Both the position numbers and the translations under genes were made by a program. A DNA stretch of 64,000 nucleotides. Source: Chersky-840 sp035604715 (GTDB lineage: Bacteria; Actinomycetota; Acidimicrobiia; Acidimicrobiales; UBA8190). The stretch lies in the NCBI GenBank assembly GCA_963731665.1, contig CAVSWP010000001.1:62001-126000 (forward strand). Reading direction: 5' to 3'. A model generated the notes under the pieces. It saw nothing but the letters and a program-made list of their open reading frames with translations, was not told the DNA's origin and ran no database searches. This document shows positions 32,439 through 40,380 of this stretch, in pieces; within the stretch, counting starts at the first letter, position 1, and every line of letters begins with the position of its first letter.

Positions 32439-33365
32439 GTGGGTATTGTCGGGTATGTGCGACGGGGGCTGATCACCGGCGTACTGGGGCGAGTCCTCCT
32501 GAGCTTCGGCGCCCTCATCCTGCTCTTCGTGGCGTACCAGCTGTGGGGCACCAGCATCGCCGAGTCCCACAGCCAGGCGGTGCTCCGCCAGCGCTTCGAG
32601 GCCCAGCTGCACCGTGTCAAGACCACGCCCCCGTCGTCGACCACGACGACGACCCCGGGACCGGGCGACCAGCCCACGGTGGGCCCGACCATCGCCGCCC
32701 CCAACGAGGGCAGTCCCGTGGGGGTGCTGCGCATCCCCACGATCGGCCTCGACAAGGTCATCGTGGAAGGGACCAACACCGCCGATCTGCAGCAGGGGCC
32801 GGGGCACTACACCGGGACGCCGTTGCCCGGAGAGGAGGGCAACGCGGCGATCGCCGGCCACCGCACGACCTACGGGGCGCCGTTCTACAACCTCGACCAA
32901 CTCACCCCGGGGGACACCATCGATGTCACCACCGTGCAAGGGTCTTTCACCTACCGCGTGACCCGCACCGTGATCGTGAGCCCCGGGGACACCTCGGTGG
33001 TGGCCGACACGCCGACTCCGGAGCTCACCCTGACCACGTGCAACCCGCGCTTCAGCGACACGCAGCGCCTCGTGGTCCATGCCGCCTTGACCAGCACGCC
33101 CGCACCGACGGTGGCGCCGCCCAAGAAGACGCCGGCGGGCACGTCGGGTGCGAGCGGCCTCGCCGGCGGCCAGGGTGACTGGATCCCGGCGTTGGAGCGA
33201 GGGGCGGTCTCCGCGGTGGTGATCATCGCCATGTTCGCGGTGGCCCGGGGGCGCCGCCGACGGGTCCGGCGCTGGGGCGTGTACGTCGTGGGCGGCGCGC
33301 TGTCGCTGGTGGCGCTGTTCTTCTTCTTTGGGGCCCTGAGCCCGTTGCTCCCCGCCAGCTTCTGA
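32439..33365 (+). CDS. class E sortase
   Basis: Transpeptidase of 308 residues that attaches LAxTG proteins to the cell wall. It has an N-terminal membrane anchor (about 11-35), a Thr/Pro spacer, and the catalytic sortase domain with His 141 (NAAIAGHRTTYG), Cys 201 (LTLTTCNPRFSDTQR) and Arg 210. Two C-terminal hydrophobic helices follow (AVSAVVIIAMFAVA and VVGGALSLVALFFFFG), giving an actinobacterial class E look. GTG 32439 was selected because GGAAGG lies 8 nt upstream; GTG 32433 is too close to it. The LALTG mini-protein at 29137 is a matching substrate. Confidence 0.93.
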   Translation: MGIVGYVRRGLITGVLGRVLLSFGALILLFVAYQLWGTSIAESHSQAVLRQRFEAQLHRVKTTPPSSTTTTTPGPGDQPTVGPTIAAPNEGSPVGVLRIPTIGLDKVIVEGTNTADLQQGPGHYTGTPLPGEEGNAAIAGHRTTYGAPFYNLDQLTPGDTIDVTTVQGSFTYRVTRTVIVSPGDTSVVADTPTPELTLTTCNPRFSDTQRLVVHAALTSTPAPTVAPPKKTPAGTSGASGLAGGQGDWIPALERGAVSAVVIIAMFAVARGRRRRVRRWGVYVVGGALSLVALFFFFGALSPLLPASF

Positions 33366-33373
33366 GCGGCCGC

Positions 33374-34078
33374 CTACTGGTCGAGCACGGTCGGCTCGGT
33401 CCAAGCGCCGTCGGCCACCGCCTGTTCGGTCGGGTCGGTGGCCCGCCAGCCGCCATGGGGCGAGTAGCGCTTGACGACCTTGGCGGGCGATCCCACCGCC
33501 ACGCAGTGGTCGGGCAGCGCGCCGGTCACCACCGAGCCCGCGCCCACCGCCACGTTGCGGCCGATGCGACTCCCGGGCAGGACCACCACCCCGGTCCCCA
33601 GCCAACTGCCCGATCCGATGTGCACGCTCGACTCCACCGGCCATTGCGCCCCGATGGGCACGTCGGGGTCGCGGTACACATGGTTCTGGTCGGTGACGTA
33701 CACGTACGGCCCGGTCTGGATGTCGTCGCCGATCTCCACGCAGAAATGGCCCACGATGTGGCTCCCCCGGCCGATGAGGGTCCGGTCGCCGATGGACACC
33801 ACGGGGTCGCTCACCATCTCCTGGCCCGGGGCCATGCCCGCCGAAAGGGACACGTAGGGGCCGATCATGGTGCGGCTCCCGATCCGGATCCAGCGCTCGT
33901 TGAAGATGGCGCCGGGAGGAAAGGCGATCAAGCTGCCTTCGCCGAAGGCGCCGAAGCGCCGCGCCAGGGGATGGCCCGGCCCGACGGCCCCGAGGTCACA
34001 GACCCATCTCCACCCGACGTCGATGGCGGTGGCGGCGAGGCGGCGCGCCCAGGGCGGCACCTGACGGGGTGACGGCAC
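33374..34078 (-). CDS. left-handed beta-helix (hexapeptide) acyltransferase
   Basis: A 234-residue member of the LbH acyltransferase superfamily with hexapeptide repeats (WIRIGSRTMIGPYVSLSAG, VSIGDRTLIGRGSHIVG, SRIGRNVAVGAGSVV) and the family end GALPDHCVAVGSPAKVVKRY. It likely O-acetylates a sugar or wall component, trimeric in the cytosol. The His in HIVGHFCVEIG is a candidate catalytic base. It starts at GTG 34078, converges with the sortase gene (8 bp) and lies downstream of the methyltransferase on the same strand. Confidence 0.86.
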   Translation of the reverse strand: MPSPRQVPPWARRLAATAIDVGWRWVCDLGAVGPGHPLARRFGAFGEGSLIAFPPGAIFNERWIRIGSRTMIGPYVSLSAGMAPGQEMVSDPVVSIGDRTLIGRGSHIVGHFCVEIGDDIQTGPYVYVTDQNHVYRDPDVPIGAQWPVESSVHIGSGSWLGTGVVVLPGSRIGRNVAVGAGSVVTGALPDHCVAVGSPAKVVKRYSPHGGWRATDPTEQAVADGAWTEPTVLDQ

Positions 34079-34123
34079 GCGCCGAACGTACCCGGTGCCA
34101 CCGGGAACCGCCCATCGGCGAGA

Positions 34124-34894
34124 TCAGTCGGCGCGCCGGTAGCAGTGGATGTCGGTGACGTACGGCAGCGCCAGCGGCGCCGGCTGCTGCTCGGCAGCGG
34201 CGCGTACCTGCGCCAACAGACCCTGGCGCGTGGCGTCGTCCATGGCGGCCACGAAGCTCACCGAGGCCACGCGCCCCACCACCCCGTCGACGTCGGTGGG
34301 TTGGCTCCACGGCGATTGGAAATGCGCCTCGGGCACGAACCGACAGGGACCGTGGCGCGCGTCTTCGAGCACTTCTCTCCACGCTCCCGAGGCGCGCGAC
34401 GGCGTGTCGCCTCGCCACGGCTCCATGAGGCCTTGGATGGTCACCTGCAGCGGGTCGGAGACGTCCCGGAGGTTCCACACCACCGCCAACGACGACCCGG
34501 GGCGCAGCACGCGGTACATCTCGTCCACGGCGCGCCGGGTGGCGAACCAGTGCAGGGCGGCCGCCACCGTGACGGCGTCGACAGTCTGCGTCCCTAGTGG
34601 GATGGCCTGGGCCACGCCCGCCACCACGACGGCGCCCGGCACCGCGCCGGCGAGCGTCCGGCGCATCCCCTCCATGGGCTCCACCGCCACCACGCTGCCA
34701 CCGTGCGCCACGAGGCCCCGGGTGAGCTTGCCCGTCCCCGCCGCCAGGTCGAGCACCCGTCGGCCGGGACCGAGATGCAGTCGCTCCCCGAGCCAGGCCA
34801 GCGCGTCGGCCGGGTAGCCGGGGCGGGCCTGCTCGTAGACCGCCGCGGCGCCCGAGAAGGCCGTCGCCGCGTGGTGCACATCGCCGGTGCTCAT
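34124..34894 (-). CDS. class I SAM-dependent methyltransferase
   Basis: A 256-residue methyltransferase: RRVLDLAAGTGKLTRGL (SAM loop), VVAVEPMEGM (acidic residue binding ribose), AVTVAAALHWFATRRAVDEMYRVLRPG. The arrangement resembles UbiE/Methyltransf_11 proteins acting on small molecules; the substrate is not evident. ATG 34894 gives MSTGDVHHAATAFSGAA, typical of the family; the frame opens slightly upstream at GTG 34921. Confidence 0.86.
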   Translation of the reverse strand: MSTGDVHHAATAFSGAAAVYEQARPGYPADALAWLGERLHLGPGRRVLDLAAGTGKLTRGLVAHGGSVVAVEPMEGMRRTLAGAVPGAVVVAGVAQAIPLGTQTVDAVTVAAALHWFATRRAVDEMYRVLRPGSSLAVVWNLRDVSDPLQVTIQGLMEPWRGDTPSRASGAWREVLEDARHGPCRFVPEAHFQSPWSQPTDVDGVVGRVASVSFVAAMDDATRQGLLAQVRAAAEQQPAPLALPYVTDIHCYRRAD

Positions 34895-35000
34895 CCCCGT
34901 GGTCTTAATGCGTGGGTGCACCCGGGTCAGCGCGGGTCACCCGTCGGGTCGGCGGCTTGTTAGCCTCGCCCGCAGTCCACCCCCGGCCGCAGAGGAGTCC

Positions 35001-36311
35001 ATGCCCGACGACGACGACGACACCGGCGCGCCCGAGCCGTGGGACCGCGCCACCGAGGCCGTCCCGGCCGAGGACCCCGGCGGCGAGGTGACCCAGTCCG
35101 TTCCCGGTGACGTCACCCAGGCCATCCCCCCTACGACCCCACCCACCGCCACCACGCCGCTGGCGGCCGGCGGCGCCCTCGGGGTGGGAGGGGCCACCCC
35201 GGCCCACGCCGTGAGTCGCCCGGCGCGCCCCAACTCCCAGCGTGCGCTGATCATCGCCGTGGTGGTGGCGGCCGTCCTCGTGGTCGGGGCCGGCATCGCC
35301 CTGGCGGTGACGGGCGGCACGACGCCCAAGAAGGCGGCGGGCGGCACCCCCAACATCCCGGCCACGACGGCCGGCGCGCCGGCGGGACCGACCTGCCCGC
35401 TGACCGGGGTCGCCACGACCGGGGCGTCGGTGCCCCAGCGACCGGCGCTCGCCGTGAAAGTCGACAACTACCCCCAAGCCCGACCGCAGTCGGGCATCGA
35501 CCAGGCCGACATCGTCTTCGAGGAGCCCGTCGAAGGCGGGATCACGCGCCTGGTGGCCGTCTTCCAGTGCCAGAGCCCTGCGCTCATCGGGCCGATCCGC
35601 TCCGCCCGGGCCGTGGACGTCCAGATCCTCGACCAGCTGAGCCGACCCATCCTCATCCACGCCGGGGGCATCAACCCCGTCCTCGACCTGTTGCAGAACG
35701 CCAACCTGATCGACGACAACGTCTTCGCCCACGGGTCGATCGTGCAGAACCCGCCCGGTCGCTACGCCCCCTATGACACCTACGTGTCCGCCGCGGCTGC
35801 TTGGGGCCTGGACCCCACCGACACCACCCCGCCCAAGCCGCTGTTCACCTATTCCCCGACCACTCCGGCGGGGACGCCGGTGACGTCCATCCACATCCCC
35901 TTCACGGGGACCAACAACACCTTGTGGACATGGAACGCGGCCCGCGGACGGTGGCTGTTGTCCTACAGCGGGGTCCCCGCTATGGATGCCGACGGCGCTC
36001 AGATCGCCACCACCAACATCGTGGTGCAGACGGTGCACGTCACCTACGGGCCGTGGTTGGAGAACAACGTGGGTGGTCTCGAGGTGCAGTCGCAGATGAC
36101 CGGGAGCGGGCCCGTCACGGTGCTTCGCGACGGCGTCGCCATCACCGGGACGTGGCAGCGCCCCTCGGTGAACGACCCCACCACGCTGACCGCCTCGGAC
36201 GGATCGACCATCGCACTGCAACCCGGTCAGACGTGGGTCGAGATCGTGCCCTCCACGGTGTCGGTGACCACGACCTCACCGACGGCCTCGTCCACCACGA
36301 CCCATCCTTGA
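35001..36311 (+). CDS. DUF3048 domain membrane-anchored protein (YerB-like)
   Basis: A 436-residue protein with an acidic Pro/Thr-rich cytoplasmic stretch, one membrane helix at about residues 84-106 (ALIIAVVVAAVLVVGAGIAL) and an outside domain of the DUF3048/YerB type: PALAVKVDNYPQARPQSGIDQADIVFEEPVEGGITR split over two short segments, GPIRSAR and the C-terminal sheet ending in QTWVEIVPS. The function is unknown. ATG 35001 has AGAGGAG 5-8 nt upstream. It converges with recA (25 bp between stops). Confidence 0.88.
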   Translation: MPDDDDDTGAPEPWDRATEAVPAEDPGGEVTQSVPGDVTQAIPPTTPPTATTPLAAGGALGVGGATPAHAVSRPARPNSQRALIIAVVVAAVLVVGAGIALAVTGGTTPKKAAGGTPNIPATTAGAPAGPTCPLTGVATTGASVPQRPALAVKVDNYPQARPQSGIDQADIVFEEPVEGGITRLVAVFQCQSPALIGPIRSARAVDVQILDQLSRPILIHAGGINPVLDLLQNANLIDDNVFAHGSIVQNPPGRYAPYDTYVSAAAAWGLDPTDTTPPKPLFTYSPTTPAGTPVTSIHIPFTGTNNTLWTWNAARGRWLLSYSGVPAMDADGAQIATTNIVVQTVHVTYGPWLENNVGGLEVQSQMTGSGPVTVLRDGVAITGTWQRPSVNDPTTLTASDGSTIALQPGQTWVEIVPSTVSVTTTSPTASSTTTHP

Positions 36312-36336
36312 CGCGCCTCGTGCGCTGAGAGCGATA

Positions 36337-37383
36337 TCAGCGGGGCACCGTCACCGGGGCGTCGTCCTCGATGGCACCGACGGTGGTCCCCGCCGGCAGC
36401 ACGGTGCCGGCCAGCTGCGAGCGGATACGCTCGTTGATCTCGATCATCAGCTCGGGCGTCTCCACCAGGAACTGCTTGGCGTTCTCCCGTCCCTGGCCGA
36501 GCTGCTCGCCTTCGTAGGTGAACCATGCTCCGGACTTCTTGATGAGATCGAGCTCCACACCCACGTCGAGCAGCGAGCCCTCGCGACTGATGCCCCGGCC
36601 GTACATGATGTCGAACTCGGCCTGCTTGAAAGGCGAACTGACCTTGTTCTTGACGACCTTCACCCGGGTACGGCTGCCCACGACCTCGGCACCGTCCTTG
36701 ATCTGCTCGATACGACGGATGTCGAGGCGCACCGAGGAGTAGAACTTGAGCGCCCGCCCGCCCGGAGTGACTTCGGGAGAGCCGTACATCACACCGATCT
36801 TCTCGCGGAGCTGGTTGATGAAGACGGCGATGGTGTTGGACTTCGACAGCGTGCCGGTGAGCTTGCGCAGCGCCTGGGACATCAGTCGGGCCTGCAGTCC
36901 GACGTGGCTGTCCCCCATCTCCCCCTCGATCTCCGCCCGCGGGGTGAGAGCGGCCACCGAGTCGATGACGAGGACGTCGAGGGCGCCCGAGCGGATGAGC
37001 ATGTCGGCGATCTCGAGAGCCTGCTCGCCGGTGTCCGGCTGGGAGATGAGCAGGTCGTCAACGTTCACGCCGATGGCGCCGGCGTACACCGGGTCCATAG
37101 CGTGCTCGGCGTCGATGTAGGCGCAGATCCCGCCGTTTCGCTGAGCCTCGGCCACCACGTGCATGGCGAGGGTGGACTTGCCCGACGACTCGGGGCCGTA
37201 GATCTCCACGATTCGCCCCCGTGGGAGACCGCCGACACCGAGCGCCAGGTCGAGCGCCAACGCCCCGGTGGAGATCGACTCGATCCCCAAGTTGAGGTTC
37301 TCCCCCATCCGCATGACCGAGCCCTTCCCGAACTGCTTTTCGATCTGGCTCAGCGCCATGTCGAGCGCCTTGTCGCGTTCCAT
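36337..37383 (-). CDS. recA: recombinase RecA
   Basis: Full-length RecA, 348 residues, which forms filaments on single-stranded DNA for recombination and LexA cleavage. Walker A is GPESSGKST; the signatures VLVIDSVAALTPRAEIEGE, the loop GDSHVGLQARLMSQALRKL and the DNA-binding loop GVMYGSPEVTPGGRALKF are intact, and there is no intein. ATG 37383 has AGAGG about 10 nt upstream. A LexA-type box 121 bp upstream shows SOS control. No recX follows: downstream lies the convergent DUF3048 gene. Confidence 0.98.
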   Translation of the reverse strand: MERDKALDMALSQIEKQFGKGSVMRMGENLNLGIESISTGALALDLALGVGGLPRGRIVEIYGPESSGKSTLAMHVVAEAQRNGGICAYIDAEHAMDPVYAGAIGVNVDDLLISQPDTGEQALEIADMLIRSGALDVLVIDSVAALTPRAEIEGEMGDSHVGLQARLMSQALRKLTGTLSKSNTIAVFINQLREKIGVMYGSPEVTPGGRALKFYSSVRLDIRRIEQIKDGAEVVGSRTRVKVVKNKVSSPFKQAEFDIMYGRGISREGSLLDVGVELDLIKKSGAWFTYEGEQLGQGRENAKQFLVETPELMIEINERIRSQLAGTVLPAGTTVGAIEDDAPVTVPR

Positions 37384-37504
37384 ATTCCGATGCCTCTTTT
37401 CGCTTGATTGAACCGGTTACGTCGCTCTCCGATCCGACCGACCCTACGAACGGGGTGTGACATCCCTTCGCCACACCCACCACCGAATGGCAGCAGTGTA
37501 GTTG

Positions 37505-37518
37505 CGAACACCTGTTCG
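37505..37518. promoter_or_regulatory. SOS (LexA) box upstream of recA
   Basis: CGAACACCTGTTCG is a perfect match to the Gram-positive/actinobacterial LexA operator (CGAAC-N4-GTTCG) and sits in the divergent region between recA (minus, starts 37383) and a small gene (plus, starts 37664). Binding of LexA here should repress recA until DNA damage. Being symmetrical, it could also act on the divergent gene. Confidence 0.85.
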
Positions 37519-37663
37519 GTGGGGGAATTGGCGGGAATGGGGCCGTGACGGGAAAAACCCAGCCGACCCGGGGCTTCGCACGGGAGCCCCGCACAGCCAC
37601 TCCCCAGGCCCGTTTGGTTTACTACCCGTGGCCTTGGGACAAAGACACAACAGAGAGGTCGCC

Positions 37664-37963
37664 GTGGCGGTCGCAGTGCAAGTCGATTTCGAGGGCGCCA
37701 CGCTCGAGCAGTACGACGAGATCAACGAGAGGATCGGGTCCCTGCCCGGTGGGCCTCCGGCGGCGCACGAGCTCTTTCACTGGGTGGCGAAGACCGACGA
37801 GGGCTTTCGCGTCGTCGACGTGTGGGAATCCCGGGAGGCGTTCGAGGCGATGTTCCAGGAGAGGCTGGTTCCCACTTTTGAAGCCGTCGGCATTCCTCAT
37901 CCACCGCACATCCAGTTCTTCGAGGTGCACAACTACCTGGCCGGTGGACGTTTCCGGGGCTGA
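37664..37963 (+). CDS. small monooxygenase-like (ABM-fold) protein
   Basis: A 99-residue protein with the look of a dimeric ferredoxin-like fold: VAVQVDFEGATLEQYDEINERI then AAHELFHWVAKTDEGF, VVDVWESREAFEAMFQERL and a C-terminal PHIQFFEVHNYL. Related small proteins are annotated as antibiotic-biosynthesis-monooxygenase-like; the activity is unproven. GTG 37664 has GAGAGG 5-10 nt upstream. It is divergent from recA and 146 bp from the LexA box, which makes damage-linked expression possible. Confidence 0.7.
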   Translation: MAVAVQVDFEGATLEQYDEINERIGSLPGGPPAAHELFHWVAKTDEGFRVVDVWESREAFEAMFQERLVPTFEAVGIPHPPHIQFFEVHNYLAGGRFRG

Positions 37964-38087
37964 TGCCGCAGGGCCCCCGGGCGGCGCGGTGCGCCGGGAC
38001 GCCGTTTCCGGTCGACCATGAGCCGGTGCGGGCACCCGAGGGGCCACAATCGGTGCCCGTGGCGTGCGCGGCGTTGCCCCCGATGCG

Positions 38088-39128
38088 ATGACGAGAGCGC
38101 GCCTGGCCTTCAACGCGCTCTCGCTGTGGCCGGGGGGCAGCGGAGTCCAGACCTACATCGTGGAGCTGCTCGGCGCGCTGGTGGGTGAGGTCGACGCCGA
38201 GATGGTGGCGTCGGTGCGCGCCGGTGCCGCCGACCTGCTCCCCCCCGCCGTCACCCCCATCGTGCGGAACCCGGGGCACGGTGTGCGGGCCCTGCTGACC
38301 GAGGCCAGGGGCCTGGGGCCGGCGTCGCTGGTCCACGGGCTCGACGTGCACATCCCGGCCCGGCCCGGGGCCCCCACCGTGGCCACCGTGCACGACCTGG
38401 CGGTCTACGACGTCCCCTGGGCGTTCACGAGACGCTGGGCACTGCGCGAGCGCGCCGCCATCGCCCATGCGGCGCGCCGGGCCGACGCGCTGGTGGCGGT
38501 GTCGTCGTTCACGGCGGAGCGTCTGCGCCATCGTTTCGGCCGCGAGGCGACGGTGGTGCCCGAAGCACCGTCGAGGGACATGGTGCCCGCCACCGCCTCC
38601 GAGTTGGCCGACGTCCGGCGCACCTACGAGCTCCCCGGCACCTTCGTCCTGTGCGTGGCCACCATCGAGCCCCGCAAGGACGTGGCCACGTTGGCCGCCG
38701 CGTGTGGCGACGCCGGGGTGCCCCTGGTCATCGCGGGGGCGCCCAAGGCCGCCGCGCCGGAGGGGGCCCGGCTCCTGGGGTACGTGCCGAGGCCCCATCT
38801 CCCCGCCTTGTACGGGGCGGCCACCGTGGTGGCCTATCCGTCGATCTACGAGGGGTTCGGGCTCCCCCCGGTGGAGGCCATGGCGTGCGGGGCGCCGGTG
38901 GTGGCCTTCCGCATCCCGCCCCTGGAGGAGTCCCTCGGCGAGGCCGCCGTGCTCACGGCGCCCGGCGACGTAGCCGAGCTGGCCGAGGCGCTGCGCGCCC
39001 TGGTGGGCGACGACGAGCGCCGCGCCCATCTAGTGGGCGCTGGCACGGCCCGGGCCGCCACCCTGAGTTGGAGCGCCACGGCGGCCAAGACCGCTGCGCT
39101 GTACCGGAGCCTGGGGGTGGCGTGCTGA
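38088..39128 (+). CDS. glycosyltransferase, GT4-like
   Basis: A 346-residue GT-B enzyme: ARLAFNALSLWPGGSGVQTYI at the start (glycine loop), VATVHDLAVYDVPWAF, ADALVAVSSFTAERL, then the donor-binding half with FVLCVATIEPRKDV, YVPRPHLPALYGAATVVAYPS and YEGFGLPPVEAMACGAPVVA, a clear EX7E motif. It resembles mannosyltransferases of the GT4 family. ATG 38088 was chosen over upstream GTGs. It stands alone; a short inserted element separates it from the convergent 2H phosphoesterase gene. Confidence 0.88.
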   Translation: MTRARLAFNALSLWPGGSGVQTYIVELLGALVGEVDAEMVASVRAGAADLLPPAVTPIVRNPGHGVRALLTEARGLGPASLVHGLDVHIPARPGAPTVATVHDLAVYDVPWAFTRRWALRERAAIAHAARRADALVAVSSFTAERLRHRFGREATVVPEAPSRDMVPATASELADVRRTYELPGTFVLCVATIEPRKDVATLAAACGDAGVPLVIAGAPKAAAPEGARLLGYVPRPHLPALYGAATVVAYPSIYEGFGLPPVEAMACGAPVVAFRIPPLEESLGEAAVLTAPGDVAELAEALRALVGDDERRAHLVGAGTARAATLSWSATAAKTAALYRSLGVAC

Positions 39129-39137
39129 GCGTTCACG

Positions 39138-39279
39138 GGTAGTGGGTCAGTTTCGACCCTCTGCGTACATTCGGCTTCATGTCGGCAGCTCCGAAGAGCA
39201 GTTTCACGCCTCCCCCTACCGGGGAACCGACTGAATGGAGGCTACGAGTGGACTGTTACAGCCGAACTAATCCACTACC
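39138..39279. mobile_element. 142-bp MITE-like insertion with 8-bp target duplication
   Basis: The element begins GGTAGTGGGTCAGTTTCG and ends with the near inverted copy (read inward: GGTAGTGGATTAGTTCGG); the outer 8 bp match exactly and about 15 of 18 positions agree. It is flanked by an exact 8-bp direct repeat CGTTCACG (39130-39137 and 39280-39287). Removing the element and one repeat puts the convergent stop codons of the GT4 and 2H genes 4 bp apart, the normal spacing here. It holds no gene. Families such as IS256, IS66 and IS1595 can make 8-bp duplications; the parent transposase is not in the window. Confidence 0.75.
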
Positions 39280-39282
39280 CGT

Positions 39283-39846
39283 TCACGCCCCGGCCGCGGG
39301 CGCCGGGTCGAGCGCCACGGTGGCCATCGTCTGGTAGCGCGCCCCTCGGGGCCCCACCACCGACGACATCAACTCGAAGGCCCGGACCCGCCACGAGGCG
39401 GCCAAGGGCACTCCCGCCAGGCTGGCCGGGCCCCGGGCCCGGCCGCGCACCCGGGCCAGCGTGAGGTGACCCGAGAACCGGTGGTCGTCGACGCCGTGAC
39501 TGCACGCCGCGGTGACCTCGGACACCGCCCGGGCAAGCGCGTCGAGGCCCGCCACCGGGGCCTGGAGCACCTGGCGGCCCGAGAACCACGCCGTGGTGGG
39601 CCCGAGCGCGGCGCGCACCTCCTTGACGCCGCGCTCGGCCAGTACCGCCGGCACGACCCGCAGGGCCGCGGTCACCGGGCCGGGGTCCTCGACCTCGCCC
39701 AGGAAGCGCAAGGTGACGTGCCACTGCTTCTCCGTCGTCCACCGCAGCTGGGCGAGGTCGGGACGGGGGAGGCCGAGCAGGACCTCGATGACGGCTTCGG
39801 GGGGCGACACGGACACGAACAGGCGCACCGACCCAGTGTTGTCCAC
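39283..39846 (-). CDS. thpR: 2H phosphoesterase (RNA 2',3'-cyclic phosphodiesterase / LigT family)
   Basis: A 187-residue 2H-superfamily protein with both catalytic His-x-Thr motifs, HVTLRFLGEV near residue 43 and HLTLARVRG near residue 134, in the bacterial LigT/ThpR arrangement. It opens RNA 2',3'-cyclic phosphates or related cyclic phosphates. GTG 39846 was preferred because GGCGGGAG precedes it; GTG 39828 is an alternative. The stop codon lies within the target duplication of the MITE-like element. It is divergent from a macro-domain gene (30 bp), which could be a functional pairing in ADP-ribose cyclic-phosphate removal. Confidence 0.88.
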   Translation of the reverse strand: MDNTGSVRLFVSVSPPEAVIEVLLGLPRPDLAQLRWTTEKQWHVTLRFLGEVEDPGPVTAALRVVPAVLAERGVKEVRAALGPTTAWFSGRQVLQAPVAGLDALARAVSEVTAACSHGVDDHRFSGHLTLARVRGRARGPASLAGVPLAASWRVRAFELMSSVVGPRGARYQTMATVALDPAPAAGA

Positions 39847-39876
39847 GCTCCCGCCGGGTGGGCAAGGATCGCGTGC

Positions 39877-40380
39877 ATGGGCATCCCACGAATCGAGGCG
39901 GTCCACGGGGACATCACCGTGCAGGACACCGACGCCGTGGTGAACGCGGCCAACGCCCAGCTGGCCGGGGGTGGCGGTGTGGACGGCGCCATCCACCGCG
40001 CCGCCGGCCGGACGGAGCTGCAACGCGCCTGCGCCGGGCTCGGGGGGTGCGCACCGGGTGACGCCAAGGCCACGCCGGGCTTCGCCCTGGCGGCCCGGTG
40101 GATCATCCACACCGTGGGGCCGGTGTGGGCCGGAGGGACGCGGGGCGAGCCCGAGGTGTTGGCCTCGTGCTACCGGCGCTCGCTCGAGGTGGCGGACGAG
40201 CTGGGGGCGCGGTCGGTGTCGTTCCCGGCCATCTCCACCGGGGTCTACGGGTACCCGCCCGAGCTGGCGGCCGAGGTTGCGGTCCGCACCGTGCGCGCCG
40301 GCGCCTCGGCGCTGCAGCTGGTGCGGCTGGTGGCCTTCGACCGGGACAGCTACGACCGCTACGTCGCGCTGCTGGGCTAA
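39877..40380 (+). CDS. macro-domain ADP-ribose-binding/hydrolase protein
   Basis: A stand-alone 167-residue macro domain of the MacroD/YmdB type: IEAVHGDITVQDTDAVVNAANAQL in two segments, the Gly-rich loop GGGGVDGAIHRAAG, CAPGDAKATPGF and the second phosphate loop ISTGVYGYP. Such proteins remove O-acetyl groups from O-acetyl-ADP-ribose, hydrolyse mono-ADP-ribosyl-glutamate/aspartate, or dephosphorylate ADP-ribose 1''-phosphate. ATG 39877 follows AAGGA. Its TAA overlaps the cinA TAG on the other strand (shared bases 40378-40379). Confidence 0.92.
   Translation: MGIPRIEAVHGDITVQDTDAVVNAANAQLAGGGGVDGAIHRAAGRTELQRACAGLGGCAPGDAKATPGFALAARWIIHTVGPVWAGGTRGEPEVLASCYRRSLEVADELGARSVSFPAISTGVYGYPPELAAEVAVRTVRAGASALQLVRLVAFDRDSYDRYVALLG

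Noticed and set aside
36337..37383. An intein in recA.
   Set aside because: The coding sequence is continuous and of normal length with uninterrupted Walker and loop motifs.
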